NCBI RefSeq assembly: GCF_902859915.1
Contig: NZ_CADIKK010000002.1
Coordinates: 124,001-188,000 of the forward strand
Direction of reading: 5' to 3'
Length of the DNA stretch: 64,000 bases
From: Paraburkholderia ultramafica
GTDB lineage: Bacteria > Pseudomonadota > Gammaproteobacteria > Burkholderiales > Burkholderiaceae
The notes beneath the pieces are model-generated. The model was not told the DNA's origin. It saw only the letters and a list, made by a program, of their open reading frames with translations, and ran no database searches. Positions 53,580 through 61,885 of this stretch are shown here, piece by piece. The stretch's first letter is position 1, and each line of letters begins with the position of its first letter. The position numbers and the translations under genes were made by a program.

Positions 53580-53714
53580 ATGATCATGCGCTTGTTCACT
53601 TTCGATCGGTCGGATCAGAAGGCAGTTGACCTGGAGGTGAAGACGAAGCGCGGGGTGGCGTATTTGACTCAGGATTTGTCAGGCGCGACAGGTACGCCAC
53701 TCTTTGCATTTTGA
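53580..53714 (+). other. Possible 44-residue gene remnant containing repeat copy 2
   Basis: A plus-strand frame reads MIMRLFTFDRSDQKAVDLEV, then KTKRGVAYLTQDLSGATGTP and Leu-Phe-Ala-Phe-stop. Its second half is copy 2 of the 86-bp repeat (53639-53724). It overlaps the 3' end of the LuxR-like gene on the other strand, so only one of the two readings may be real. Confidence 0.35.
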
Positions 53715-54133
53715 CCGGCGACCCAGGCTGTAAGCTGACGGGTCGAGTGCATGCCGAGTTTGCGCAGAACGTGCTCGCGATGTTTGTCGACGGTGCGGGA
53801 GCTGATCTTCAAAGTACGCGCGATCTCTTTGCTGGATAGTCCACGACAAAGGAATACCACCACGCGAGTTTCGGCAGGAGTCAATCTGTGATCGGACAGA
53901 GACAGCGCGAGCGCGTTATCGAGACGAGCCCAAAGATGCTGGCAAGCAATGGAAGATGTGGTTGGGGCCGCCTTTTTTTTCTTTATTCGAGCGCCGTGGC
54001 GACGCACCGTGTCGATGCTGATTCCAAGTTGCGCCGCAATGGCTTTGTTGCTGATGCCTCGGGTGACTAGTTCGAGGATTTCCTCTTGTCGCGGCGTCAG
54101 AGCGCTGCTCGACCCGGTGCGCGTGGCCTTCAA
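53669..54133 (-). CDS. LuxR-type protein with two tandem HTH domains, possibly frameshifted
   Basis: 154 residues from TTG at 54133. Two GerE/LuxR helix-turn-helix units are present: LTPRQEEILELVTRGISNKA with AAQLGISIDTVRRHGARIKK, and LTPAETRVVVFLCRGLSSKE with ARTLKISSRTVDKHREHVLR. Two such domains in one short chain are unusual. Upstream, a different frame from ATG 54251 encodes MPNAAFDLYLASESMCHADV and RWFIRVLNAIDQNSGNELVE, which joins smoothly if the frame shifts by one near 54130. So the real gene may be 54251-53669 with a frameshift (a pseudogene). No receiver domain is seen. Confidence 0.6.
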   Translation of the reverse strand: MKATRTGSSSALTPRQEEILELVTRGISNKAIAAQLGISIDTVRRHGARIKKKKAAPTTSSIACQHLWARLDNALALSLSDHRLTPAETRVVVFLCRGLSSKEIARTLKISSRTVDKHREHVLRKLGMHSTRQLTAWVAGQNAKSGVPVAPDKS

Positions 54134-54896
54134 CGAGTTCGTTGCCGCTATTCTGGTCTATTGCATTCAGAACACGAATGAACCACCTCGTTACGTCAGC
54201 ATGACACATACTCTCCGATGCCAAGTATAGGTCGAATGCGGCATTTGGCATGATCGTTCGCAATCCGGGCAATCACGGCGCGGCACGCTGTCAATGCACA
54301 GTGCATTAACGGAAACCGTTGTTAAAATCAGCCCCGGTGGCGCCTTACCCCACAAGGGTTGCATTAGTTACCCGCGTGTGTTGTCGCTCAATTTTTCAGG
54401 TCCGTTCCGGTTGCCGGAATCCTCGACTGGCGTTCGCTCTCCGCATTTTTCAGGTAAATAGATTACAAATTTCCGTTGCCTTGTGTTGATATGCACACAT
54501 GTGCTGTCGATCCGAAACAGCGCTCGGGGCGTGCGTCGTGCCCGCGCATCCTTCGACGTGAAACGCATATTCATTGATCATTGGAGTGATCAAAAGCGCG
54601 GGCGCTCGAACGTATCATTCGCTCCGACTTGGGCTGCTGCCGTCCCTCCGAATGACAGGCGTTCCCGCCGTTCGTTGCCGGGCCTGAACGAGCCAATCAT
54701 GCGTTAAAAAAAGCTCATCCATATGCGACATGGGGCCATAACACGTTAGCACGCCGGACTACCGTTCGATAACGATGGGCGTTCTCTCGCATCGTCCGCC
54801 AAAACACAGGTTCCAACTGGCGGAAGTTCGTTCTGCCTCCGCCCGGCGTCTATGCTTGATGAGCGCATTCGCACAATATGACCGAGGAGGCCTGTC
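54134..54896. other. Low-GC intergenic region with a short palindrome
   Basis: About 760 bp without a supported gene, apart from the out-of-frame N-terminus of the LuxR-like gene (to 54251). AACGG-AAA-CCGTT lies at 54308-54320 inside a TTAAC...GTTAA context and may be an operator. Low GC fits foreign or decayed DNA. A GAGGAGG near 54884 serves the next gene. Confidence 0.4.
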
Positions 54897-55925
54897 ATGA
54901 AACCCGCGCTATGTGTCGCCGTCGTCAGTATGCTGTTCGGGGTCCAACTGGCGCACGCCGCCTGCCCCAACGACGCCGCCTTTCTCGCCCTCGGTGATCA
55001 GATTCGCGGTTACTCCTTGCGCGCCAACGGGGCGACCGAGCCCTGCCAACTGCTGCAAGGGCCGCTCACCACCCTCATGACCGCTGGAGCGACGGTGATC
55101 GACAAAAAGGACTTCTTTCACGTTGCGCAGTTTCTCACCAGCAGCACCGTCGACATCTTTCCGCGGAAGGCCGAGGGCAATGAGGCGCCGCGTCGCTCGT
55201 TCATGTTGACGGAGACAAATGATCTGCTCAGCATCGCGGTGGATTCCCACCTGAACGACTTCGTCATGACCGTTCGACCGTCCGAAGCAGGAGTGCTGGT
55301 CGTTCCCAATAACAGCTCTGGTCCTCTGCCCAATCCGATTCGCATTACTGATGCGAATATCAGCCAGTACGTGAGCATTGCCATTGACAGCGACGACAAT
55401 CTGCTGATTGCGGGTTATGACATACAGGGGGCGGTGATCATCGACACGCTTGGCACGAGCCGGAGCATTACCTCCCCGCCGCTTCTGCGCAGCCTCACGG
55501 GTAGCAAAACCGGCCTGTTGCCGGGGGGCGTAGGCTTCGCAAGAAACGACATGACGATCGCTGTCGATCCTCGTACGGACGAATTATTCGTCTACAACGC
55601 GACCACGGACCTGACGCAGATTCAGGTGAGCGTTTTCGCCGCCAAGGCGAACGGCGATGTGCCGCCGGTACGGACAATCAGCGGTCCAGCCACGGGAATC
55701 ACTGGGCCGGGCGTGCCGGGAAACAAGATCGCCGTTTCCTCGGACGGGCGGCTCCTTGTTGCCGAGCCAAACCTGCGCATTCTCGCGTTCGCGCCGGGAG
55801 CAAGGGGCAATGTGGCACCGTCCCAGGTCATCGAGGACTCCACCCCCGGTCCAATCACCCAGGGAGGGATTGCGGTCCGCTCGGGAAGGCGCGGGCAACA
55901 GAATGAAAAGGACGATGATCGATGA
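54897..55925 (+). CDS. Secreted beta-propeller-like (NHL-type) protein
   Basis: 342 residues with a clear Sec signal peptide (MKPALCVAVVSMLFGVQLAH, cut at Ala-His-Ala). The mature part shows recurring blades: LLSIAVDSHLNDFVMTVRPS, VSIAIDSDDNLLIAGYD, MTIAVDPRTDELFVYN and KIAVSSDGRLLVAEPN, each a hydrophobic-Ala-Val/Ile-Asp-x-x-x-Asp/Asn strand pair typical of NHL-like propellers. It may bind a polymer or protein in the periplasm or outside the cell. GAGGAGG precedes the ATG. It is followed by 384 bp without a gene. No enzymatic motif. Confidence 0.75.
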   Translation: MKPALCVAVVSMLFGVQLAHAACPNDAAFLALGDQIRGYSLRANGATEPCQLLQGPLTTLMTAGATVIDKKDFFHVAQFLTSSTVDIFPRKAEGNEAPRRSFMLTETNDLLSIAVDSHLNDFVMTVRPSEAGVLVVPNNSSGPLPNPIRITDANISQYVSIAIDSDDNLLIAGYDIQGAVIIDTLGTSRSITSPPLLRSLTGSKTGLLPGGVGFARNDMTIAVDPRTDELFVYNATTDLTQIQVSVFAAKANGDVPPVRTISGPATGITGPGVPGNKIAVSSDGRLLVAEPNLRILAFAPGARGNVAPSQVIEDSTPGPITQGGIAVRSGRRGQQNEKDDDR

Positions 55926-56309
55926 AACGGAGAAGCCGGTGGCAATAATCCGATCGAACTTAGACCTCTGGCGTCGAGCGGCCGACGCTGCCGCTCGACG
56001 ATAACGGACAGTGACATAAGCGGTGTTCTGACGACGGGCAATGCGCCGGTAAACGGCGCAGCGGCCCTGCATGAGACGCGCCGCTCGGTTCATAAGCGCA
56101 TCAACCGCGTCACCCCGCGATCAGGTCATGCACCCGAGTATCAACATGACCGTCACCACGCACTGGTCGAGCGCGTCACACCCGGACCTCGGCTCAGGCC
56201 AAAGGAATAAATCCCCCGCGCGATACGTTTAGCAATCAGCATCTGCCGGTGAGCAGGCTAAAGCGCTCGACTATGTTTCAATCGCACTCGTCCGATGGGG
56301 GGAACGGCT
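55926..56309. other. Intergenic region with a hairpin
   Basis: 384 bp. TGCGCCG-GTAAA-CGGCGCA at 56042-56060 forms a perfect 7-bp stem that may end the upstream transcript. Otherwise nothing is seen; the GGGGGGAAC at 56297-56305 is the ribosome site of the next gene. Confidence 0.45.
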
Positions 56310-56732
56310 ATGTCCGCAAGATTCAGAGGCTGCACCACAATCTTCGTATGCGCGGCCGCGCTCAGTCTCGTTTCGGTGTCAAGCGAGGCAAGCGAAACGA
56401 TACGAGTGAAGCTGCTATCGAACGCGATTCAGCTCGATACAGGCAGCGTCAAGGCGGGAACGCTCACTTTCGAGGTGACGAATGCGGCGGACAATAACAT
56501 GAAGCACGAACTGGTTGTGCTGAAGACCGATACGGCCGACGATCGGCTGCCGGTGAAGAACGGACAGGTCCCCGAAGCCAGATTCAGGAAGATGGGCGAG
56601 GCGGAAGACGTGGCGCCCGGCAAGAGCAAACGTCTCACACTCATGCTCGCACCGGGCCATTACGTGCTGATCTGCAACAAGGCCGGTCACTATTCGCAGG
56701 GGATGCACACTGCGTTGCTCGTCACCCGCTAA
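56310..56732 (+). CDS. Secreted cupredoxin-like (type-1 copper) protein
   Basis: 140 residues with a signal peptide (to about Ser-Glu-Ala-Ser). The mature domain is a small cupredoxin: the first His ligand is in NNMKHELVVL, and the ligand loop is YVLICNKAGHYSQGM, with Cys, His four residues later and Met after another four. Blue-copper proteins carry electrons or store copper in the periplasm. The loop spacing Cys-x4-His-x4-Met differs from plastocyanin (Cys-x2-His) and azurin (Met one residue closer). The start at 56310 uses GGGGGGAAC. No cognate enzyme is adjacent. Confidence 0.8.
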   Translation: MSARFRGCTTIFVCAAALSLVSVSSEASETIRVKLLSNAIQLDTGSVKAGTLTFEVTNAADNNMKHELVVLKTDTADDRLPVKNGQVPEARFRKMGEAEDVAPGKSKRLTLMLAPGHYVLICNKAGHYSQGMHTALLVTR

Positions 56733-56899
56733 GTTCATTCGCGTACCGGCACGTGGTTTTCTGGCGCGCCATCAAGTGATCGAGAACCTGATCGATGCCT
56801 CGCACGAAATGCGTGCGAGGCACATGACTATCGAGGTTGAACGAGTAGAAATGCCGACGTCGCGGTTTCGCCCCGGCGCTGCCCATCGACCATGCCCTG

Positions 56900-57122
56900 T
56901 CAGCGCTTGAAAATAACCTTCGCTGTTTCGAGGTCGATCGGAGAGGATGTATGCTGGTGGGTAATCTTCCACCCGTCGCCTTTCTGACGACCATACACCC
57001 CACATGTCGAAGACCAACACATCGCCGTCGTACAGCGCGACGAACGAGTCGACGTCTTTGGCGAATACCGCGGCTTTGTAGCGATCCAGAACCAGCAGGA
57101 TCGGATTGTCGAGTTTGTCCAC
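56900..57122 (-). pseudogene. NTF2-like (SnoaL/SgcJ-type) gene with an internal deletion and frameshift
   Basis: From GTG at 57122 (AGGAGG upstream) one frame encodes VDKLDNPILLVLDRYKAAVF and KDVDSFVALYDGDVLVFDMW, the first half of an NTF2-like domain of about 130 residues. The frame then breaks, and the next frame gives GWKITHQHTSSPIDLETAKV and Ile-Phe-Lys-Arg-stop, which is the last strand of the same family. About 60 central residues are missing, so the pocket cannot form. Confidence 0.72.
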
Positions 57123-57363
57123 TGTGTTTCCTCCTGAATCAGATGATGACGACGGCTGGAACTCGGGTAGAACAGCGAATCCGAGGGATCTTGACGGGTT
57201 GCTTTCAAAGCAACGACGATCGACAAGCCGCAGGATCGACATCTAACAGGAAAAGATCTGCGGACTCGATATTGGGCTGCGTTGGTCAAATCTTGCCGCG
57301 CTCAGGCCGCCGGGCACCGACACCGTTGCCACCCACTCGACATGAAATCGAGCCTGCACTTCA

Positions 57364-57998
57364 TCACCTCGACAAACCACGCGCATCGACCTTCCACACC
57401 GCCTCGACGCGCGCGTCTCGCACGCACACGAACTCATCGTAGAGATTCACCGTGGGATCGCAATGCCCGGGAACGATGAGTACGCGCTGCCCGATCAGCG
57501 GCTCGGTCACATAATCGCGATCGTTCGCAATGTCCAGCATGCCGTGCTCGTCGCTGGCTCCGACGTATGCCAGTTCGGGCATCTCCAAAGGGGAGAGCGG
57601 CGGGGGAAGCGGCGCCACATGCCGCGGCAATCCCGAATCGACAGCCAGCCCCTTCAGCCCGACATCGCACACCGCAACGCCGGGTCGCGGCGCGCTCATG
57701 ATGGTGGAGAGAATGTGAAGACTCTGCCGCGGCTTTTCGAAAGCCGTCCATTCGAGGCTGCCGTATGCACCGTCGCCGAACACATAAGAGCCGGCCTGAA
57801 CCTCGGTATAGATGCCGCTTCGCGCATCGAACTCCACCGTGCCCGTGCCCCCGCCGGTGACGACGGGTGTGCGGACGCCATGCCGCTCCAGCGCGCTCAC
57901 GAACTCCGCTGCACGCTGTGCCGCGAGGCCCGCCGCCTCCCGGCGAGCCTGCCACGACGTAATCTGCTGCGCGCCGCCGTGATACGCCTGAATCCTCC
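57364..57998 (-). pseudogene. C-terminal half of a D-threonine aldolase/D-serine dehydratase-like gene
   Basis: The minus strand reads RRIQAYHGGAQQITSWQARR, then TPVVTGGGTGTVEFDARSGI and YTEVQAGSYVFGDGAYGSLE, ending with HGMLDIANDRDYVTEPLIGQ and RVLIVPGHCDPTVNLYDEFV. The zinc ligands His and Cys of the PGHCDPT motif and the Gly-Gly-Gly-Thr-Gly phosphate loop are intact. The N-terminal half with the PLP lysine is gone. At its upstream end (near 57998) it joins a LysR gene out of frame, the product of one deletion. Confidence 0.78.
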
Positions 57999-58780
57999 GG
58001 AAGCACGATCCGCAAGCGCCCGCTCTCCAGATACCTGGCAAGATCCCATTCCGACCGGACGAGAATGCCGTGGCCGTCTAGCGCCCAGCCCAGCACGATG
58101 TCGCCGTCGTTGCTCGACAGCATGCCATGCACCTTGATCGCTTGCGCGTCGCCGTTGTGCATGAGACGCCAGATCCCATACGCGTTGTCGTTCTGGCGAT
58201 GCACGATGCACTGGTGGTTCGACAGATCGGCGAGCGTTTCAGGCGTGCCGTGCAGTTCGAGATAGCGCGGCGACGCGCACAGGAACCGTCGATTCGACAT
58301 CACCCGGCGCGCATTGAGCCGCTTGTCCGGCAACTCGCCGAAGCGGATCGCCAGATCCACACCGCTTTCGACGAGATCGATCGGCCGGTCCGTGACGTCC
58401 AGTTGCACTTCGACGTGCGGATACCGCTTCGCGAATTCGGAGACGAGCGGCGCGATCGTGGTGCGCCCGAATCCCAACGTCGCGTTGATCCGTAGCAGCC
58501 CTTTGGGCACGGAGCGGCTGGACGAGACGACTTCCTCCATCTCCCGCACTTCGGCCAGAATTCGCGTCGCGTAGTCGAGGTAGGTCTCGCCTTCGGCGGT
58601 CAGGCTGATGCTGCGCGTCGTTCTGTTGACCAGGCGCACGCCCAGGCGCGCTTCCAGTTGCGCCAGCCGTTTGGTGGCCGCCGGCGGCGTGATGTCCATA
58701 TCGCGCGCCACGGCGGACAGATTGCCGTGCCGCGCGAGCAGGACAAAGAACTCCAGATGGGAGGAGAGGTCGCTTTTCAC
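57999..58780 (-). pseudogene. LysR-type regulator truncated by fusion to the aldolase remnant
   Basis: The first 260 residues are a normal LysR protein: HTH with HGNLSAVARDMDITPPAATK and RLAQLEARLGVRLVNRTTRS, then the effector domain (GVDLAIRFGELPDKRLNARR, HGILVRSEWDLARYLESGRL). After Arg-Ile-Val-Leu-Pro-Glu-Asp the reading runs out of frame into the aldolase fragment and gives Arg-rich nonsense for another 180 codons. About 40 C-terminal residues are missing. It is divergent from the D-tartrate dehydratase gene, 114 bp away, which it may once have controlled. The shortened protein could still bind DNA. Confidence 0.78.
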
Positions 58781-58894
58781 CTTAAGTTAATAAAGAAGTG
58801 ACTTTGAGTGAATCATAACGCCGGTCGTCGCGAATAACCTATGAACTCACGCAGCCGGTTGCTTCGACAATCGGCAGTGCTATAGGAGACATTC

Positions 58895-60061
58895 ATGAGA
58901 ATCGTTGAAATCCGCGAAAGGACTGTACCGATCAGTTCCCCGATCCGCAATGCCTACATCGACTTCAGCAAGATGACGCTGAGTCTCGTCGCCGTGGTGA
59001 CGGACGTGATCCGGGACGGCAAGCCTGTCGTCGGTTATGGCTTCAACTCCAATGGCCGCTACGGCCAGGGCAAGCTGATGCGCGAGCGCTTCATTCCGCG
59101 CATTCTCGAAGCCGATCCCGCAACGCTCGTCGACGCTACCGGCGATAACCTCGATCCGCACAAGATCTGGGCGACCATGTTCACGAACGAGAAGCCGGGC
59201 GGTCACGGCGAGCGTTCGGTCGCAATCGGCACGATCGATATGTCGATCTGGGATGCGGTGGCGAAGATCGAAGGCAAGCCGTTGTTTCAGTTGCTCGCGG
59301 ATCGCTATGGCAACGGTCAACCCGACCGCAAGATTTTCGTGTACGCGGCGGGCGGTTACTACTACCCCGGCCAGGATCACGGCAAGCTGAAAGATGAAAT
59401 GCGCAGCTATATCGACCGTGGTTATACGGTCGTGAAAAAGAAGATCGGCGGCGCGTCGCTCGACGAAGATCTGCGCCGTATCGATTCGATTCTGAGCGTG
59501 CTTGGCGACGGTCAGAAACTTGCCGTCGATGCCAACGGCCGCTTCGATCTCGACACCGCAATCCAGTACGCGAAGGCGCTGTCGCCATACGATCTGTTCT
59601 GGTACGAGGAACCGGGCGATCCGCTCGACTTCGAATTGCAGGCGACACTGCGCAACTACTACGACAAGCCGATGGCGACCGGCGAAGACCTGTTCTCGAT
59701 GCAGGACGCCCGTAACCTGATCCGTTACGGCGGCATGCGTCCGGATCGCGACTGGTTGCAGTTCGACTGCGCATTGAGCTACGGCCTCGTCGAGTATCTG
59801 CGCACGCTCGACATGCTGCGTCAGCACGGCTGGTCGCCGAGCCGCTGCATTCCGCACGGCGGCCATCAGATGTCGTTGAACATCGCGGCCGGCCTCGGTC
59901 TGGGCGGCAACGAATCGTATCCGGATCTGTTCCAGCCGTACGGCGGCTTCCCGGATGGCGTGAGGGTGGACAACGGCTATATCACGATGCCCGACTTGCC
60001 CGGTATCGGCTTCGAAGGAAAAGCGGATCTCATTGCCGAGATGCGGAAGTTGTCCGCTTAG
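58895..60061 (+). CDS. tarD: D(-)-tartrate dehydratase (mandelate racemase subgroup, enolase superfamily)
   Basis: 388 residues, the family length. The sequence is very close to what I know of the Bradyrhizobium D-tartrate dehydratase: SSPIRNAYIDFSKMT, NSNGRYGQGK, NEKPGGHGERSVAIGTIDM and IPHGGHQMSLNIAAGLGLGG. General bases are K183 (in VVKKKIGG) and H321 (in RCIPHGGHQ); metal ligands are D212 (VDANG), E238 and E264 (TGED). It dehydrates D-tartrate to oxaloacetate. ATAGGAGAC precedes the ATG. The neighbours that should serve it are broken: the divergent LysR gene and the transporter remnant downstream. Confidence 0.92.
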   Translation: MRIVEIRERTVPISSPIRNAYIDFSKMTLSLVAVVTDVIRDGKPVVGYGFNSNGRYGQGKLMRERFIPRILEADPATLVDATGDNLDPHKIWATMFTNEKPGGHGERSVAIGTIDMSIWDAVAKIEGKPLFQLLADRYGNGQPDRKIFVYAAGGYYYPGQDHGKLKDEMRSYIDRGYTVVKKKIGGASLDEDLRRIDSILSVLGDGQKLAVDANGRFDLDTAIQYAKALSPYDLFWYEEPGDPLDFELQATLRNYYDKPMATGEDLFSMQDARNLIRYGGMRPDRDWLQFDCALSYGLVEYLRTLDMLRQHGWSPSRCIPHGGHQMSLNIAAGLGLGGNESYPDLFQPYGGFPDGVRVDNGYITMPDLPGIGFEGKADLIAEMRKLSA

Positions 60062-60088
60062 ACGGCGGGCACCTACGCGCCGATCCGA

Positions 60089-60301
60089 AAGCCTCGCGCG
60101 ATGACCAATCTGATCGGCAACGGGGTCGCCACCATTGTGGTCGCGCGCTGGGAGGGCGCGCTCGATATGAATCAGGCGCGAGCCGTGCTCAACCGGGAAT
60201 CGGCAAGCAATGGCATCGACGCGTTGAGGCCGGTCGGCCAGGAAACGCAGGAGCGACCGGCTTCAGCGAAGGAAACGCTGATCCGCTCCGGTACCCATTG
60301 A
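60089..60301 (+). pseudogene. 3' remnant of a dctA-type C4-dicarboxylate transporter
   Basis: The frame reads [20 protein letters not shown] and [18 protein letters not shown], then a polar tail to the TGA at 60301. The segment [15 protein letters not shown] is the last membrane helix and tail of DctA-family (DAACS) carriers. Everything before it (about 400 residues) is missing; the fragment begins only 28 bp after the dehydratase stop. The original carrier probably took up tartrate. Confidence 0.75.
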
Positions 60302-60502
60302 CTCGTTGAGTCGATGCCACGGCTCTTCGCAATAACAGCCTGCTTTTGCGTGGATGTCCGCGGCGCGGATGAACAGATTGCTGTCGATACGCGATACCTC
60401 GCGAAACGTCGCACGAGCGCATGGTGTAATAAACTTGCCCATAAAGAATCAGCGCTGCCGTTCCCGGCAGGCGCTCCCATAGCGCTCAAGGATTGAAAAG
60501 AC

Positions 60503-61273
60503 ATGCCATATTTTTTTGGAATCGGTCTTCACGTCATCATCGCGATCTGCTTTGCCGTACACGCAGTGCGCAGCCAGCAGGGCCTCTACTGGCTTTTCAT
60601 CCTGTTCGTTTTCCCGATGCTGGGTAGCGTCGTGTATTTGTTCGCTGTCTACCTGCCGAGCCTGCGCCAGTCGCGCGGCGCGCGAGCGGCCACGCAGGCT
60701 ATCACGCAGTTCGTCGACCCCAATCGTGCGTTGCGCGAAGCACGCGCCGAATTCGACCGCTCGCCCACCGTCCAGCATCGCATGCGACTCGGTGAAGCGT
60801 TGCTGGAAGCCGGCAACGCAAGCGAAGCGCTCGAGCACTATCAGGCCGCCGCCAACGGCCCCTTCGCGAACGACCCTGTCTTACTGCTCGGCTTGGGGCG
60901 GGCACAGTTTGCGATGGGCAATTACACAGCAGCCGACGCAACCTTGTCGAACCTTTTCGCGGCCAACCCGCAGGCCCGTAATCAAGGTGGACCGGCGCTG
61001 CTTTATGCACGCACGCACGCCGCGCTTGGGGAGCCCGATGCGCGCGCGGCCTTCGAGCAGGCGTTGACCTGCGCGACCGACGTGGCCCCCCGCTGTCTGT
61101 TCGCGGACTGGCTGGCGGAGCAACTGGACGCGGCAGATCGCCGTCGAGCGGACGACTTGTACACGGAAATCGTTCACGACGCCAAACACTGGCCGCGCCA
61201 CGCAAAGGAGCACAATCGGGAATGGCTGCAGCGTGCACAGGCAGCGCTGGCGACGGCATCGACGCGTCGATGA
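60503..61273 (+). CDS. Membrane-anchored TPR protein with PLDc_N-type N-terminus
   Basis: 256 residues. Two hydrophobic spans at the N-terminus (FGIGLHVIIAICFAVHAV; LYWLFILFVFPMLGSVVYLF) match the short PLDc_N module found before phospholipase D-like domains, but no PLD domain follows. Instead there are TPR-like helical repeats: RMRLGEALLEAGNASEALEH, LLLGLGRAQFAMGNYTAADA, LLYARTHAALGEPDARAAFE. It is probably anchored in the inner membrane with a cytoplasmic scaffold. The family is common in Burkholderiales as far as I recall; its function is unknown. Confidence 0.8.
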   Translation: MPYFFGIGLHVIIAICFAVHAVRSQQGLYWLFILFVFPMLGSVVYLFAVYLPSLRQSRGARAATQAITQFVDPNRALREARAEFDRSPTVQHRMRLGEALLEAGNASEALEHYQAAANGPFANDPVLLLGLGRAQFAMGNYTAADATLSNLFAANPQARNQGGPALLYARTHAALGEPDARAAFEQALTCATDVAPRCLFADWLAEQLDAADRRRADDLYTEIVHDAKHWPRHAKEHNREWLQRAQAALATASTRR

Positions 61274-61555
61274 AAAGAGGCTCCATGTTCGGAGCTTGTG
61301 TCGCCGATAGCGAGCTTCAGCTTGCGTACGACCTGTTCGAGGGCGTCCATCATCCGGCTCCCGGGCCACTGCGACTCTTCGATGGAAGGCGTCGCGCCGA
61401 TTTTTTTCTTCATCGCTGCAACGAACTTCTCTGTCACCGGGGGGCAGAGTACGCCCGCGCTTCTTGATCGGGCTAAACTCCTGTGGATAGGCTTGTACGG
61501 TAGTTCGATAAACATCGAATGACCGAGTATCGCAGAAACCTTTATCATTTGCACA

Positions 61556-61885
61556 ATGCGCACCTATACCCATCCGGCCGCCGAGGACTTCACGCTCGGA
61601 CGGCTGTTCCATGCTCTGAGCGATCCGGTTCGCCTCGAAATCGTCCGGCGGCTGTCATCGGTCGATGAGGCCACCTGCGGCGAACTCGACGGCGGCCGTC
61701 CCAAGTCGAGCGTGTCCCATCACTTCCGGATCCTGCGCGAGGCGGGGCTGGTGCGCACGCGCGTGGCCGGCACCGTACATCAGAATTCGCTGCGGCGCGC
61801 GGAACTGGACGCCCGTTTTCCGGGCTTGATGGAGGCGATTGTCAGGCAGATCGTCGCGGAACCGGTGGTGGGCGAGCCGGTTTGA
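61556..61885 (+). CDS. ArsR-family winged-helix regulator
   Basis: 109 residues. The winged helix is LGRLFHALSDPVRLEIVRRL, then PKSSVSHHFRILREAGLVRT and RVAGTVHQNSLRRAELDARF with the wing. The single Cys (EATCGELDGG) lies just before the recognition helix, so a metal or redox switch is possible, but the classical metal boxes are not seen; the protein may instead sense an organic ligand or act on a stress locus. The target is unknown; no regulated gene follows directly. Confidence 0.85.
   Translation: MRTYTHPAAEDFTLGRLFHALSDPVRLEIVRRLSSVDEATCGELDGGRPKSSVSHHFRILREAGLVRTRVAGTVHQNSLRRAELDARFPGLMEAIVRQIVAEPVVGEPV

Noticed and set aside
60314..60496. Short plus-strand frame before the TPR gene
   Set aside because: 60 codons without ribosome site or motif; probably the leader of the TPR gene.
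61174..61563. Minus-strand frame with KFVAAMKKKIGATPSIEESQ
   Set aside because: Part of it looks protein-like, but it overlaps the TPR gene in antisense, has no ribosome site and no family that I recognise. Kept out of the feature list.
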